From the NCBI RefSeq assembly GCF_041053055.1, contig NZ_CP163443.1, positions 992,001-1,056,000 on the forward strand: a stretch of 64,000 nt of DNA. Reading direction: 5' to 3'. Under the pieces are notes generated by a model, which had not been told where the DNA came from, did not search any database, and saw nothing but the letters and a program-made list of their open reading frames with translations. Source of the DNA: Streptomyces sp. R41. Its GTDB lineage: Bacteria > Actinomycetota > Actinomycetes > Streptomycetales > Streptomycetaceae. Positions 36,066 through 45,104 of this stretch are shown here, piece after piece. The position numbers and the translations under genes are program-made. Numbering within the stretch: the stretch's first letter is position 1; every line of letters starts with the position of its first letter.

Positions 36066-36097
36066 CCCCGACCATCCGTTTATCCGGACGGTCGGGG
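36066..36097. terminator. Hairpin upstream of the acetyltransferase
   Basis: CCCCGACC/GGTCGGGG plus TCCG/CGGA form a long stem with one mismatch. It lies between divergent genes and not after one, so it may be a leftover terminator. Confidence 0.4.
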
Positions 36098-36146
36098 CCG
36101 CGTACGGCCGCGGTGACGCCGGACGCGCCGGATGGGCGGTGAGTGC

Positions 36147-36443
36147 ATGGCGAGCAAACGGCGGCCGTACTGGCGCGCCTTCGGGACGCCGACCAGCCTC
36201 GTCCTGTACCGGACCCCGGACGGATGGAGGTACGCCGTCCACTTCACCGGGCCGGCCGGGATCGCCGACGGTACTCTTGCCGGTCCTCCGCCCTCGATCG
36301 AGCCGGACATCGCGCAGGCGGCCCTGGTTCAGAAGGTGGAGGAACTCATCCACCGCCGGCTCGACGTCCTCTGGCACGCACCCGATCAACCGGATTGGTG
36401 GACCGGCACGGTCACCGTCGCAGGGCCGCTTCCACCTGCCTGA
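36147..36443 (+). CDS. Hypothetical protein, 98 residues
   Basis: A soluble protein: RRPYWRAFGTPTSLVLYRTP, GWRYAVHFTGPAGIADGTL, DIAQAALVQKVEELIHRRLD, PDQPDWWTGTVTVAGPLP. ATG at 36147 has GGTGAG upstream. The family was not recognised, but composition and start look genuine. Confidence 0.5.
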   Translation: MASKRRPYWRAFGTPTSLVLYRTPDGWRYAVHFTGPAGIADGTLAGPPPSIEPDIAQAALVQKVEELIHRRLDVLWHAPDQPDWWTGTVTVAGPLPPA

Positions 36444-38301
36444 AGCCGGCGCACCGATGCAGTCGGAGCACTAGACCCCGACGGCGTCGGCCATCGCACC
36501 CCAGCAGCAACTCTCCGTGCCAGTGCTGCTGTCGAAACCCGTGAACATTTCGATTCCCTCTCGGGCGGCGGCTGCCTCCCAAACCGGTGTACATCCGCTG
36601 CCCGTTCTCGGGCTCTGGTCCACTTCGTGTGGTCGCGTACGCAGCGTGACTGTCGATCTTCTCGTGATGGTGGCTGAGATAGCCCGAAAATCGCCCGGCC
36701 GGTGTGCAGTGTGGCCGACAGTGCTGCGCCGTGAACGAAGTACGGCCGCAACTCGCAGAGTTACTGTTCCCCTCGCTGCAGAACGTGTTGGTGGAGTCGG
36801 TCGAGGTGACCGACAGGGTCGTCCGAGTCGAGGCCCTGAGCACTGCCCGGCAAGCGACCTGCCCGGGCTGCGAGCGTCCCTCAGGGCGAATACACGGCTC
36901 CTATCTGCGCTTTCCCCATGACCTGCCAACTGCGGGCAAGTCCGTCGTGGTGGCATTGAGGGTGCGCCGGTTCGTCTGCGCGGAAGCCTCCTGTCCGCGC
37001 AAGACTTTCGCCGAGCAGGTGCCGGGACTCACCCGCCGGTTCGGCCGGCGGACGGAACGGCTGCGATCGACGCTCATCTCGGTCGGCCTCGCGCTCGCGG
37101 GCCGAGCCTGGGCTCGCATGACGGACATCTTCGGGACGCCGGTCAGTCGGAACACCCTGCTGAGGCTGATCGCCTCACTCCCGGATCCGCCCACTGTCAC
37201 GCCCCGCGTGGTCGGCGTGGACGAATACGCCCAGCGCAAGGGACGGATCTACGGAACTGTGCTCATCGACGTCGAAACACGTCGTCCGATCGACCTCCTG
37301 CCCGACCGGCAGGCGGACACGCTCGCGGCCTGGCTCGCCGAGCGGCCCGGCATCGAGATCGTCTGCCGTGACCGAGCTCCCTTCTTCGCCGACGGCGCCA
37401 CCCGCGGCGCCCCACAGGCCCTCCAGGTCGCCGACCGGTGGCATCTCTGGCACAACCTGGGCGAAGCCGCCGAGAAGTGCGTCTACCGGCACCGCGGCTG
37501 CTTGCGCCCCACGCCAGAACAGCCGGAGGAACCCCGGGAGGAGCCGGAGTCGGCCACGTCATCGCCCTGGCCGACAGGGCACCGGTTTGCCGAACGCACC
37601 CGCGCCAAGCACGCCACCATCCACGCTCTCCTCGCCGCCGGTCACAGCAAGCGGTCCGTCGCCCGACAGCTCGGCATGACCGGCAACACGATCTTGCGTT
37701 TCGCCCGCGCCGCCACCCCGGAGGAGCTGTTCACCGGCCAGTGGCAAAACCGTGCGACCAGGCTCGACGCCTATAAGCCCTACCTCGATCAGCGCTGGCA
37801 GGAAGGCTGCACCAACGCCTGGAAATTATGGGAGGAGATCAAGGAACAGGGCTATCCCCGCGGTTACGCCGGCGTCCGCGACTACGTCAGCAGGAACCTT
37901 CGCGGCAAACCCCAACCCATCGGCCCTCGTCCGCCGTCGGCCCGCGCCGTCACCCGCTGGATCCTCACCCACCCCGATGCCCTGCCCGAAGGCGACCCGA
38001 TTCAGCTCAAGGCCGTCCTGGCCAACTGCCCCGAACTGACCGCACTTGTCGACTACGTGCGTTCTTTCGCCCACATGGTCACCGAACTGCAAGGCGACCG
38101 ACTGCCGGAGTGGATCGCATCCGCCCGAACCACCACCGACCTGCCAAGCCTCAGCCGATTCGCCCAGCACCTCGAACGCGACCTTGACGCGGTCATCGCC
38201 GGCCTGACCCTGCCATGGAGCTCAGGCGTCGTCGAAGGACACGTCAACAGGATCAAGATGCTGTCGAGTAGCCGGGGGCATTTCAGCCCCCGGCCCTCAC
38301 A

Positions 38302-38335
38302 GAACCGTACGTAACGATCTCTCGTTATACGGCTC
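38302..38335 (-). ncRNA. Group II intron domain V
   Basis: A 34-nt hairpin on the minus strand: GAGCCGTATAACGA, tip, then TACGGTTC. It holds the AGC catalytic triad at the 5' side and is followed by a domain VI stem and the intron 3' end. It has the same length as the relic at 4756-4789 but a different stem sequence. Confidence 0.82.
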
Positions 38336-38347
38336 TTGCTGCCCTGG

Positions 38348-39610
38348 TCACCAGACGACGGGGACTGTTGGTACCCAGGCCCAGTGGGCGAAGAACCGGG
38401 GCCGCTGGGTAACGGTCCTGTTCCACGCTTCCTGCGCCTTCTTCCGTCCCCGCAGTCGTTTGTATTTCTTGCGGATCCAGCGCATCAGGTAGGCGTTGAT
38501 GCGCCCCAGGAGGGGATACAGCGCCGACCGGTAGAAGGCACCGTAGTACTGCATCCAACCTCGCACGACTGGATTGATAAGCCGGGCGAGATCCGCTTCA
38601 GAGACCTCAGTGTGCAAGTGCAGCCGCCAGGACCGCACCCGCCTACTGATCTTGTTCAGGGCGTCGTTGCTGATCGCCGGATTGAAGCCGGTGAACATTT
38701 TCCCGGTCTTCAACCGCACCTGACGGGCCCGGAACGTGAACCCGAGGAACGTGAACGCGGTGTGCTCGTGGGAGCCGCGCCGGTTGCTGTCCTTGCAGTA
38801 CACGACCCTGGTTTTATCCGGGTGCAGTTCCAGTCCGACCTCGCCCATCCGCTGCTGAAGTGCCGCGAGCACATGGTGTGCTTGGGCCTCGCTGACGCAG
38901 TGGACCACCGCGTCGTCCACATAGCGTTCGAAGACGACGCCGGGGAATTCCCGGGTCATCCATGCATCGAACGCATAGTGCAGAAACAGATTCGCGAGCA
39001 CGGGCGAGACCGCGGAACCTTGCGGGGTTCCCCGGTCCCGGACCTGCAACGAGCCGTCGGGCAGCATCATCGGCGCTTCCAGCCACCGCTTGACATACAG
39101 CACCACCCACGGCAACTCGGTGTTCGCCTCGACCGCCTTGACGACCAGGTCCCACGGCACAGTGTCGAAGAACTTCCGGATGTCCAGATCGATCACCCAG
39201 TCCGTCCTCCAGCACCGCTGTCGGCAGGCCATCACCGCGTCGAGCGCGGACCGCTGGGGACGATAGCCATAGGAGTCCGGATGGAAGATCGTCTCGACCT
39301 TCGCCTCCAGTTCCTGGGCCACGACCGTCTGCGCGATCCGGTCGGCAACCGACGGCACGCCGAGGATTCTCATGCCACCGCCGTGCGCCTTCTCGATCTC
39401 CACCGCGCGCACCGGCTGCGGGAAGTACGACCCTGAAGACATCCGATTCCAGATCTTGTAGAGATTGTTCTTCAGATCGGCCCCGAACTCCGCGATCGTC
39501 TGTCCATCCACTCCGGGTGCGCCCTTGTTCGCCTTGACCTTCTCCCACGCCTCCCAGACCGCCCGCTTCGAAATCTCGAACGGCTTGTCTGGTGCTTTCA
39601 GCTTGTTCAC
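38348..39610 (-). CDS. ltrA: Group II intron reverse transcriptase/maturase
   Basis: 420 residues. The RT domain includes GAPGVDGQTI, VPSVADRIAQTVVAQELEA, FHPDSYGYRPQRSALDAV, DLDIRKFFDTVPWDL, RDRGTPQGSAVSPVLANLFL and the catalytic YVDD at residues 230-233. A thumb and maturase region follows (RSWRLHLHTEVSEADLARLI, VRGWMQYYGAFYRSALYPLL). No HNH endonuclease domain follows, so integration probably uses replication-fork primers. It supports splicing and retrohoming of its own intron. Confidence 0.95.
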   Translation of the reverse strand: MNKLKAPDKPFEISKRAVWEAWEKVKANKGAPGVDGQTIAEFGADLKNNLYKIWNRMSSGSYFPQPVRAVEIEKAHGGGMRILGVPSVADRIAQTVVAQELEAKVETIFHPDSYGYRPQRSALDAVMACRQRCWRTDWVIDLDIRKFFDTVPWDLVVKAVEANTELPWVVLYVKRWLEAPMMLPDGSLQVRDRGTPQGSAVSPVLANLFLHYAFDAWMTREFPGVVFERYVDDAVVHCVSEAQAHHVLAALQQRMGEVGLELHPDKTRVVYCKDSNRRGSHEHTAFTFLGFTFRARQVRLKTGKMFTGFNPAISNDALNKISRRVRSWRLHLHTEVSEADLARLINPVVRGWMQYYGAFYRSALYPLLGRINAYLMRWIRKKYKRLRGRKKAQEAWNRTVTQRPRFFAHWAWVPTVPVVW

Positions 39611-40311
39611 ACGACTCCTCCCGGATCACTTCCGGTTGATCGAACAAACCAGCCACGGACAACCCGGTCCCTTCGCTCCACCCCCATTACAGGGACTTCA
39701 CCGCTACTACGAACCAGTCCGCCGGCGCGCTCGGCGACGGTACTCAATCCCTTACGGGGTCACCGCTTGGGACACTCCCTCTCCCCCGCCCACACGGGCA
39801 GGGCATATCCGGGCGCGCCTTCTCCTGTTCCACACGGAAGCCGCAGACCGGGCTCACGTCGTCTACATGCCGGACACCGCCTGGCCAGTAAGCGGAACAC
39901 CCGCCAGACTCCTCCCGGGATCCGCTTGACACCCCGGTTTTGATGTCGTCGGTATCTGTTTCGACACGTCAGCAACGATTCACTTGCGTTCGTCTTCCCG
40001 ATCCCCACCTGACGCCTCATGGGCGCCTTTTCCTCATCGCTCACCACGACGGTCTTCAGCCAACGCAGCATGAGGTGGTTTGGAGCCTCCCTCCGCAGGG
40101 CGACTCCGAAGGGCCAAAACCTTCATCATCCGTGCAGCACCGCATCAAGAACTCGACCTACATCGACTCCCCTCTGCGTTCAGGACACACCAAGCGGCAG
40201 ATGTACGGTCGCGCGGGCTTCAAGCTCCTGCGCAAGCGGGTACTGCTTGCCTCCTGACCTCACTGTCGGTGGCCAATGCGACGATCTCCCGACGGCCAAG
40301 CGAGGAGAGAA

Positions 40312-40749
40312 ATGGGCACCTGGGACATCGGCCCCTTCGATAACGACACCGCCGCCGACTTCGGAGGTGACCTGGACGAGGCAGCACTGGAAGAACGCGA
40401 AGCCATGATCCGCAGCGCGCTCAAACGCGCCGCTGACCCTGCGGACTTCCTGGATGCCTCCGCCGGCGAGCGAGCAGTGGCCGCGGCCGCCCTAGTCGCT
40501 GCCCAGCACCCGGATGGCGAACTGACATGTTCCAACTACGGTCCGTCAGAGCCGCTGCCAGAGTTGTCCGCAGACCTTCGAACACTCGCCGTCGACGCTC
40601 TGGACCAAGTAGCCTCCGAGCGGTCTGAACTCGCCGAACTTTGGGACGACGCTGCGAACGGCTCGAAGTGGCGCCACGACATCACCCGCCTTCGCTACGT
40701 CCTTGACCCTCCGGTCCCTCCACAAGAGGAAACCCTCTTCGACGTCTAA
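40312..40749 (+). CDS. DUF4259 domain-containing protein
   Basis: 145 residues starting MGTWDIGPFDNDTAADF, the hallmark of DUF4259, followed by AADPADFLDASAGERAVAAA, LVAAQHPDG and LRTLAVDALDQVASERSELA. GAGGAGAGAA precedes the ATG. It is a small acidic cytoplasmic protein of unknown function, sometimes near toxin or defence genes. Confidence 0.87.
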   Translation: MGTWDIGPFDNDTAADFGGDLDEAALEEREAMIRSALKRAADPADFLDASAGERAVAAAALVAAQHPDGELTCSNYGPSEPLPELSADLRTLAVDALDQVASERSELAELWDDAANGSKWRHDITRLRYVLDPPVPPQEETLFDV

Positions 40750-40835
40750 GCGATCACCCACAGTGTCGGGTCACAGAAATCGGACCAGAGCCCGTTCTCG
40801 CGGACAGAGCCACATAGGGATGTCAGGCTTCTGTG

Positions 40836-41749
40836 TCATTGCCAGGAAGCGTTCGCAGGGTTCCAGTGTCCTTGCGCGCTGCCGTCGAGCAGCGGGTTCA
40901 GGAACGTCTCGGCAGCCTGGGCCGCTTCGGGGAAGGTGCCGCATCCTTGCAGCCCGATGACCAGTGCGGCGGCGGCTGGGTAGTTGTCGTGCCAGGCGGG
41001 CCCCGGCGCTTCGAAGGACTTGGGCAAGGTGAGGTCGATGCTGCGCTGGCAGCGTTGGTCGGCCTCCCGGTGAAGGTCTTGATAGACCGCCCGCCCGTTG
41101 ACCTCCTCCTGCTGGCTGATCAGCAGCAGGTCGGCCAGGTCGCGGTAGCGGCTGGATGTCCCATCACCATGGCGCTCGTACAAGGCGCAGATCTTGTCGG
41201 CGATGTGGTCGATGAGGGGGTAGAGACGGAGACGAACAGTGGGCCAGTCGACGGGCCACGGCAGGTCGCCGGCGGAGGCCAGAGGACTGATTTCAGGGGT
41301 GCCGGCGAGGGAGCGGCGGACCGTGATGTCGACCTTGACGCTGTCGACTCGGGTGGGGCCAAGGAAGACCTGGAAGTGCTGCGAGCCTCCGCGGGCGGGG
41401 TCGGCTGCGGAGGTGCACTTGCCGGGTGCGAAGCGGAGGAAATCGTTGAGCGCGCAGGCGGCAGCCTCCAGGACGCGCTTGCGTGCCTCGTCCGGGGTCA
41501 GGTCGGGATGGGCGGCCTGCAGGTCTCTGTCGCCGCTGAGGCGGGCGGCTCCCCGGTAGCGGACGAGGAGAGCCTGGCCGCCTTTGATAAGCCATCCGTC
41601 GGGGTCCTGGGTGAAAACCCGGGCTGCGAGGCGGTTGAAGTAGAAGATCCGCATGAGGTCGGAGACGTTCATGCCCGTCTTGACATCTTCTTCGCTGACT
41701 GGTTCAGCGCAGCTCTGAAGGCCGTTGGAGTCGAGTAGGTCTTGCCCAT
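40836..41749 (-). pseudogene. AbiEii/AbiGii-type nucleotidyltransferase toxin, frameshifted
   Basis: The main frame (from 41672) has GWLIKGGQALLVRYRGAARL then SGDRDLQAA, the nucleotidyltransferase core with the SxDxD-type acidic pair. Later come HIADKICALYERHG and SSRYRDLADLLLISQQ of the AbiEii family. The expected N-terminus (GKTYSTPTAFRAALNQSAKK, ATG at 41749) is in another frame that stops at 41675, so one indel separates them. No AbiEi antitoxin gene is adjacent. A GTG/ATG restart at 41672 could still give most of the protein. Confidence 0.75.
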
Positions 41750-41755
41750 CAATCG

Positions 41756-41802
41756 CCCCCCCTGGCGTGCTGACTTGAGTCCGCAGACTCTACGCCGGGG
41801 GG
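41756..41802. other. GC-rich hairpin upstream of the AbiEii gene
   Basis: CCCCCCCTGGCGT and ACGCCGGGGGG can form an 11-bp stem with one bulge and a ~24-base loop. It lies in the leader of the toxin gene and 36 bases from the IS21-type left end. Confidence 0.4.
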
Positions 41803-41846
41803 TGACCGTCGCTCAGCTTGGCTTCGTAGGTGACGGTTGACGCCAC

Positions 41847-41915
41847 TTGTAGGTCAGTTCTGACTCCACCCGGTGCGTGGGGGTGCTGATTTTGTAGGTG
41901 AGAAATGACTCCACC
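41847..41915. repeat. Left terminal direct repeats L1 and L2 of the IS21-type element
   Basis: Two 24-bp copies, 41847-41870 and 41892-41915, identical at 20 of 24 positions. Both end TGACTCCACC. Confidence 0.75.
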
Positions 41916-41952
41916 TGGCGGCCCCGCTGTGGCGGGTTGAGCCCGTGTCGGG

Positions 41953-42912
41953 TCACCACTGGGTGACGAGCGGTGTGTCCGGTCCGTGCTGCCGCCAGGT
42001 TTCGGTGAGGCGGGCGAGGCGGGTGGGGGTGGCGATGCCGCGCACGGTTGCGATCCTGCCGCCTGTAATGTCGAATGTCACGGCGCCGATGACCTGGTCG
42101 CCGATCACGAAGAGAATGGCGGGGGCGCCGTTGACGAGCGCGTAGTGGATGGCGGGCATGCCGCCGGCAAGTCTCCGTTTCGCGGGTGTGGGTTTGAAAC
42201 CGGCCCGTGCGATGGCGGCGATGCGCTGCGGAGTGTCGTACCGCAGCAGCGTCTTGGCCGGGCCGGCGGCGTTGGAGTCGGCGATCGCGGTCGCGTCGTC
42301 GGTGAGCAGAGCCACCAGACGTTCGGTGCGGCCCGAGGAGGCAGCGGCGAGGAATTCCTCGACGATCCTGCGGGCGGATGCCGGGTCGACTTCGCCGCCG
42401 CTAGGGCGCGCGGCGGTGATGCGGTGCCGGGCCCGGTGGAGGTGCTGCTGGCTTGCGGATTCGGTGATGTCGAGGATTTCGGCGATCTCGGCGTGGCTGT
42501 GGGAGAACGCTTCGCGCAGGACGTAGACGGCCCGCTCGAGGGGTGACAGGCGTTCCATGAGCGTCAGCACGGCCAGGGAGACCGATTCGCGCTGCTCGAA
42601 CGTGTCGGCCGGGCCGAGCATCGGGTCGCCGTCCAGGAGCGGTTCGGGCAGCCAGGCGCCGACGGTGCGTTCGCGGCGGGCCTGTGCCGAGCGGAGCCGG
42701 TCGAGGCACAGGTTGGTGACGACCTTGGTCAGCCATGCTTCCGGCACCTTGATCCACTGCCGGTCGGTGGCCTGCCAGTGCAGGAACGCGTCCTGCACGG
42801 CGTCTTCGGCGTCGGCGGCGGAGCCCAGCAGCCGGTACGCCAGCGAGGCCAGCCGGTTCCGGCTGGCCTCGAACCGGTTGGTGTCGAAGCGATCAGTGGC
42901 GGTGCTGTCCAC
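41953..42912 (-). CDS. sigJ: ECF41-type RNA polymerase sigma factor with SnoaL-like C-terminus
   Basis: 319 residues. Region 2 is FEASRNRLASLAYRLLGSAA then DAEDAVQDAFLHWQATDR; region 4 is LSPLERAVYVLREAFSHSHA then EIAEILDITESASQQHLHRA. The C-terminal ~110 residues form a SnoaL-like domain (RRIVEEFLAAASSGRTERLV, LLTDDATAIAD, PAIHYALVNGAPAILFVIGD) that modulates activity in this group in place of an anti-sigma factor. GTG 42912 sits behind GAGGAAGG, 23 bases after the oxidoreductase stop. Sigma/oxidoreductase pairing is typical of ECF41 loci. Confidence 0.87.
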   Translation of the reverse strand: MDSTATDRFDTNRFEASRNRLASLAYRLLGSAADAEDAVQDAFLHWQATDRQWIKVPEAWLTKVVTNLCLDRLRSAQARRERTVGAWLPEPLLDGDPMLGPADTFEQRESVSLAVLTLMERLSPLERAVYVLREAFSHSHAEIAEILDITESASQQHLHRARHRITAARPSGGEVDPASARRIVEEFLAAASSGRTERLVALLTDDATAIADSNAAGPAKTLLRYDTPQRIAAIARAGFKPTPAKRRLAGGMPAIHYALVNGAPAILFVIGDQVIGAVTFDITGGRIATVRGIATPTRLARLTETWRQHGPDTPLVTQW

Positions 42913-42934
42913 GCGGACCTTCCTCGTCAGGCGG

Positions 42935-44134
42935 CTACGCGACCGTCCTCTCGGCTGCCGCATCCGGTACGGCGGCCAGGTGGCGCTTGAGCTTGGGCAG
43001 GCCGAAGGTCGGGTGCGAGGTGGTCCACAGTGACATCTTGAGGATGCCCGCCTTGATCCGCGCGGCCTTGCGGCCGCCCACATACTTCGGCTTTGCTTGC
43101 GCTTCGTTGTCGACGATCTGCAGGATCCCGTCCCGCCGCCCGAGGCTGATGTGGTTGCCCAGGTACTCCAGCTTGGTGTTCGGGATCTTGCGGCCGGTCA
43201 GGCGTCCCACGATCGCGGCCGTGGCCTGCATGCCGGTGTAGCCGGCCGAAGCGCAGGACATCGGCAGCGGCCGGCCGTTGTCGCCGATGGCGTAGGCACT
43301 GTCGCCAGCGGCGTAGACGTTCGGGTGCGAGACCGACCGCATGGTGCGATCGACGACGATCCGACCGTTCTCGGTGACCTCCAGCCCGCTGGCGGAGGCG
43401 ATGGGGCTGACCGCGAACCCGGCCGTCCACACGGTTGTATCGGATGCCAGGGCGATGCCGTCGGCGCACAGCACCCGCGTCGCTTCGACGGCTTCGACGC
43501 TGATGTGCTCCAGGACGGTGACGCCCAGCCGGTCGCAGGCCCGGCGCAGGTGGCCGCGGGCTCCGGCGGAGAGCGGGGCGCCCAGCTCGCCGCGGGCGAC
43601 CAGCGCCACCGACAGGCCGGGCCGGGATTCGGCGATCTCGGTGGCGGTCTCGATGCCGGTCAACCCGTCGCCGACGACCAGCACACTCCCGTCCTCGTCC
43701 CGCCTACTCAGGCTGTCCAGGCGCTCGCGCAGGCGCAGCGCCGCCGGACGACTGGTGACGTGGAAGGCGTGCTCGGCCACGCCGGGGACGCCGTGGTCGG
43801 CGACGTGGCTGCCGAGCGCGTAGAGGAGGGTGTCGTAGCCGAGCTCGCCGCCGCCTTCGGCGTCGGCCACGGCGACGACCTGCCGCTCGGGGTCGACGGC
43901 GGTGACACGGGCCAAGCGAAGCCGTATCCCCGTGCCCGCAAAGACGTCGGCGAGCTGTGGAGCCTTGATCTCCTGGCCGGACGCGAGCTGGTGCAGCCGC
44001 AGCCGCTGGACGAAGTCCGGCTCGGCGTTGATCACGGTGATCTCGGTGTCCGCCGGGGACAGCCGACGGGCCAGGGTCCCGGCCACGTAGGCCCCGGCAT
44101 AGCCGGCGCCGAGGACGACGATGCGGTGCTTCAT
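42935..44134 (-). CDS. NAD(P)/FAD-dependent oxidoreductase (NDH-2-like)
   Basis: 399 residues with two Rossmann folds. The FAD motif VVLGAGYAGAYVAGTLA is at the N-terminus, the NAD(P) motif VLVVGDGLTGIETATEIAE near residue 155, and the second FAD motif VYAAGDSAYAIGDNG near 275. The protein resembles type II NADH dehydrogenases and related disulfide-reductase-fold enzymes. It is first in an operon with the ECF41 sigma factor and probably a target of it. It sits inside the IS21-type element. Confidence 0.9.
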   Translation of the reverse strand: MKHRIVVLGAGYAGAYVAGTLARRLSPADTEITVINAEPDFVQRLRLHQLASGQEIKAPQLADVFAGTGIRLRLARVTAVDPERQVVAVADAEGGGELGYDTLLYALGSHVADHGVPGVAEHAFHVTSRPAALRLRERLDSLSRRDEDGSVLVVGDGLTGIETATEIAESRPGLSVALVARGELGAPLSAGARGHLRRACDRLGVTVLEHISVEAVEATRVLCADGIALASDTTVWTAGFAVSPIASASGLEVTENGRIVVDRTMRSVSHPNVYAAGDSAYAIGDNGRPLPMSCASAGYTGMQATAAIVGRLTGRKIPNTKLEYLGNHISLGRRDGILQIVDNEAQAKPKYVGGRKAARIKAGILKMSLWTTSHPTFGLPKLKRHLAAVPDAAAERTVA

Positions 44135-44300
44135 GTGCTGCTCCTGTCGGTTCGCTTGGCTCTCCGTGACTTGAGCGGAACAGCGCCCCGATTACTGACA
44201 GGAACCACATGTGGCGTGCGTCACAGCACGGCAGTGGCTACCTTGCACCGTGAGTCACGGATAGGAGTCCGGTCCCCACAGCAGAACGGCGCCGTCTTCG

Positions 44301-45104
44301 TCAGCCCGCAGAGACCGCCGCGGCCTGCTGTGCGGCGCGGGCGCGGGTGGCGGCCAGACGGTAGGAGTCGGTGCCGGTCTCGATGATGTTTCCGCCGAAC
44401 GTCAACCGGTCCACGATGGCCGCGCAGAGCCTTGGATCCGTAAAGGTTTTGGTCCACCCAAAGGATTCGTTGGAGGCGATCGCCACAGAATTCTTTTCCT
44501 CACGCTCCGTCAAAACCTGGAACAGCAGCTCCGCCCCGCGACGATCAAGCTCCATATGCCCTAGTTCGTCAATACAGAGAAGGTCGACGCGGCCGTAGCG
44601 GGCGATGGTCTTGGCCAGCAGCTTCTCGTCGGCGGCCTCCACGAGCTCGTTGACGAGCTTGGTGGCCAGCACGTACTTCACCCGGTACTCATGCATTGCC
44701 GCCTCGGTGCCCAGCGCGATGAGCAGGTGTGACTTGCCGGTTCCGCTGTCGCCGATCAGACACAGCGGCAGGCCCTTCTTGACCCAGTCGCACTTGGCAA
44801 GGGTGTGGATGGCGGCCGCGTCGATGACAGGGTTGGCGTCGAAGTCGAACTGCCGGATCGACTTCTCACGCGGAAAGCCGGCCGCCTTGATCCGGCGCTC
44901 CGAGCGGCGCCGTGCCCGGTCGTCGCATTCGGACAGCAGCAGTTCGGCCAGGAATCCGCGATACGTCATCTGGTCACGGAGGGCGGCTTCGGCCAGTTCG
45001 GGGTACTGGGTGCGGATGGTGGGCAGCCTGAGCATCCGGCATGCCTGGTCCACGGCGGTGTCGGCGGCCTGTTCGGTCAGTCCGCGGTTGCGCTTGGCGG
45101 TCAC
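44301..45104 (-). CDS. istB: IS21 helper ATPase IstB
   Basis: 267 residues. Walker A is LIGDSGTGKSHLLIALG and Walker B is RVDLLCIDELGHM; the sensor region is VAIASNESFGW. This AAA+ ATPase selects the target and activates IstA. The GTG start at 45104 overlaps the istA stop as GTGA, so translation is coupled. It looks intact. Confidence 0.94.
   Translation of the reverse strand: MTAKRNRGLTEQAADTAVDQACRMLRLPTIRTQYPELAEAALRDQMTYRGFLAELLLSECDDRARRRSERRIKAAGFPREKSIRQFDFDANPVIDAAAIHTLAKCDWVKKGLPLCLIGDSGTGKSHLLIALGTEAAMHEYRVKYVLATKLVNELVEAADEKLLAKTIARYGRVDLLCIDELGHMELDRRGAELLFQVLTEREEKNSVAIASNESFGWTKTFTDPRLCAAIVDRLTFGGNIIETGTDSYRLAATRARAAQQAAAVSAG

Larger units (their letters stand above)
38263..40190 (-). 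mobile_element. Complete group II intron, 1928 bp
   Basis: Read on the minus strand, the intron starts GTGTGTCC (GUGYG consensus) at 40190 and ends CTACTCGAC at 38263 (AY end). It encodes a reverse transcriptase and has a 34-nt domain V (38335-38302). Just outside the 5' end the exon reads CCGCTTG (IBS1). CAAGCGG at 39769-39763, 421 nt into the intron, can pair with it perfectly as EBS1. The boundaries restore the host transposase frame exactly. Confidence 0.88.
36731..40257 (+). pseudogene. ISL3 family transposase split by an antisense group II intron
   Basis: The 5' part (36731-38262) encodes CPGCERPSGRIHGSYLRFPH, FVCAEASCPRKTF, VVGVDEYAQRKGRIYGTVLI, VCRDRAPFFADGATRGAPQA and LPWSSGVVEGHVNRIKM. 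The last 22 codons (40191-40257) read KRQMYGRAGFKLLRKRVLLA. Joining them gives exactly 533 codons in frame, 532 residues. The intron lies on the opposite strand, so splicing cannot rescue this mRNA. At present a truncated protein ending SSSRGHFSPRP is made. The paralogue at 33458 is intact. Confidence 0.88.

Noticed and set aside
40276..41749. DUF4259 and AbiEii as a toxin-antitoxin pair
   Set aside because: They are convergent, separate units. DUF4259 is not a known AbiEi-type antitoxin, and the toxin is frameshifted.
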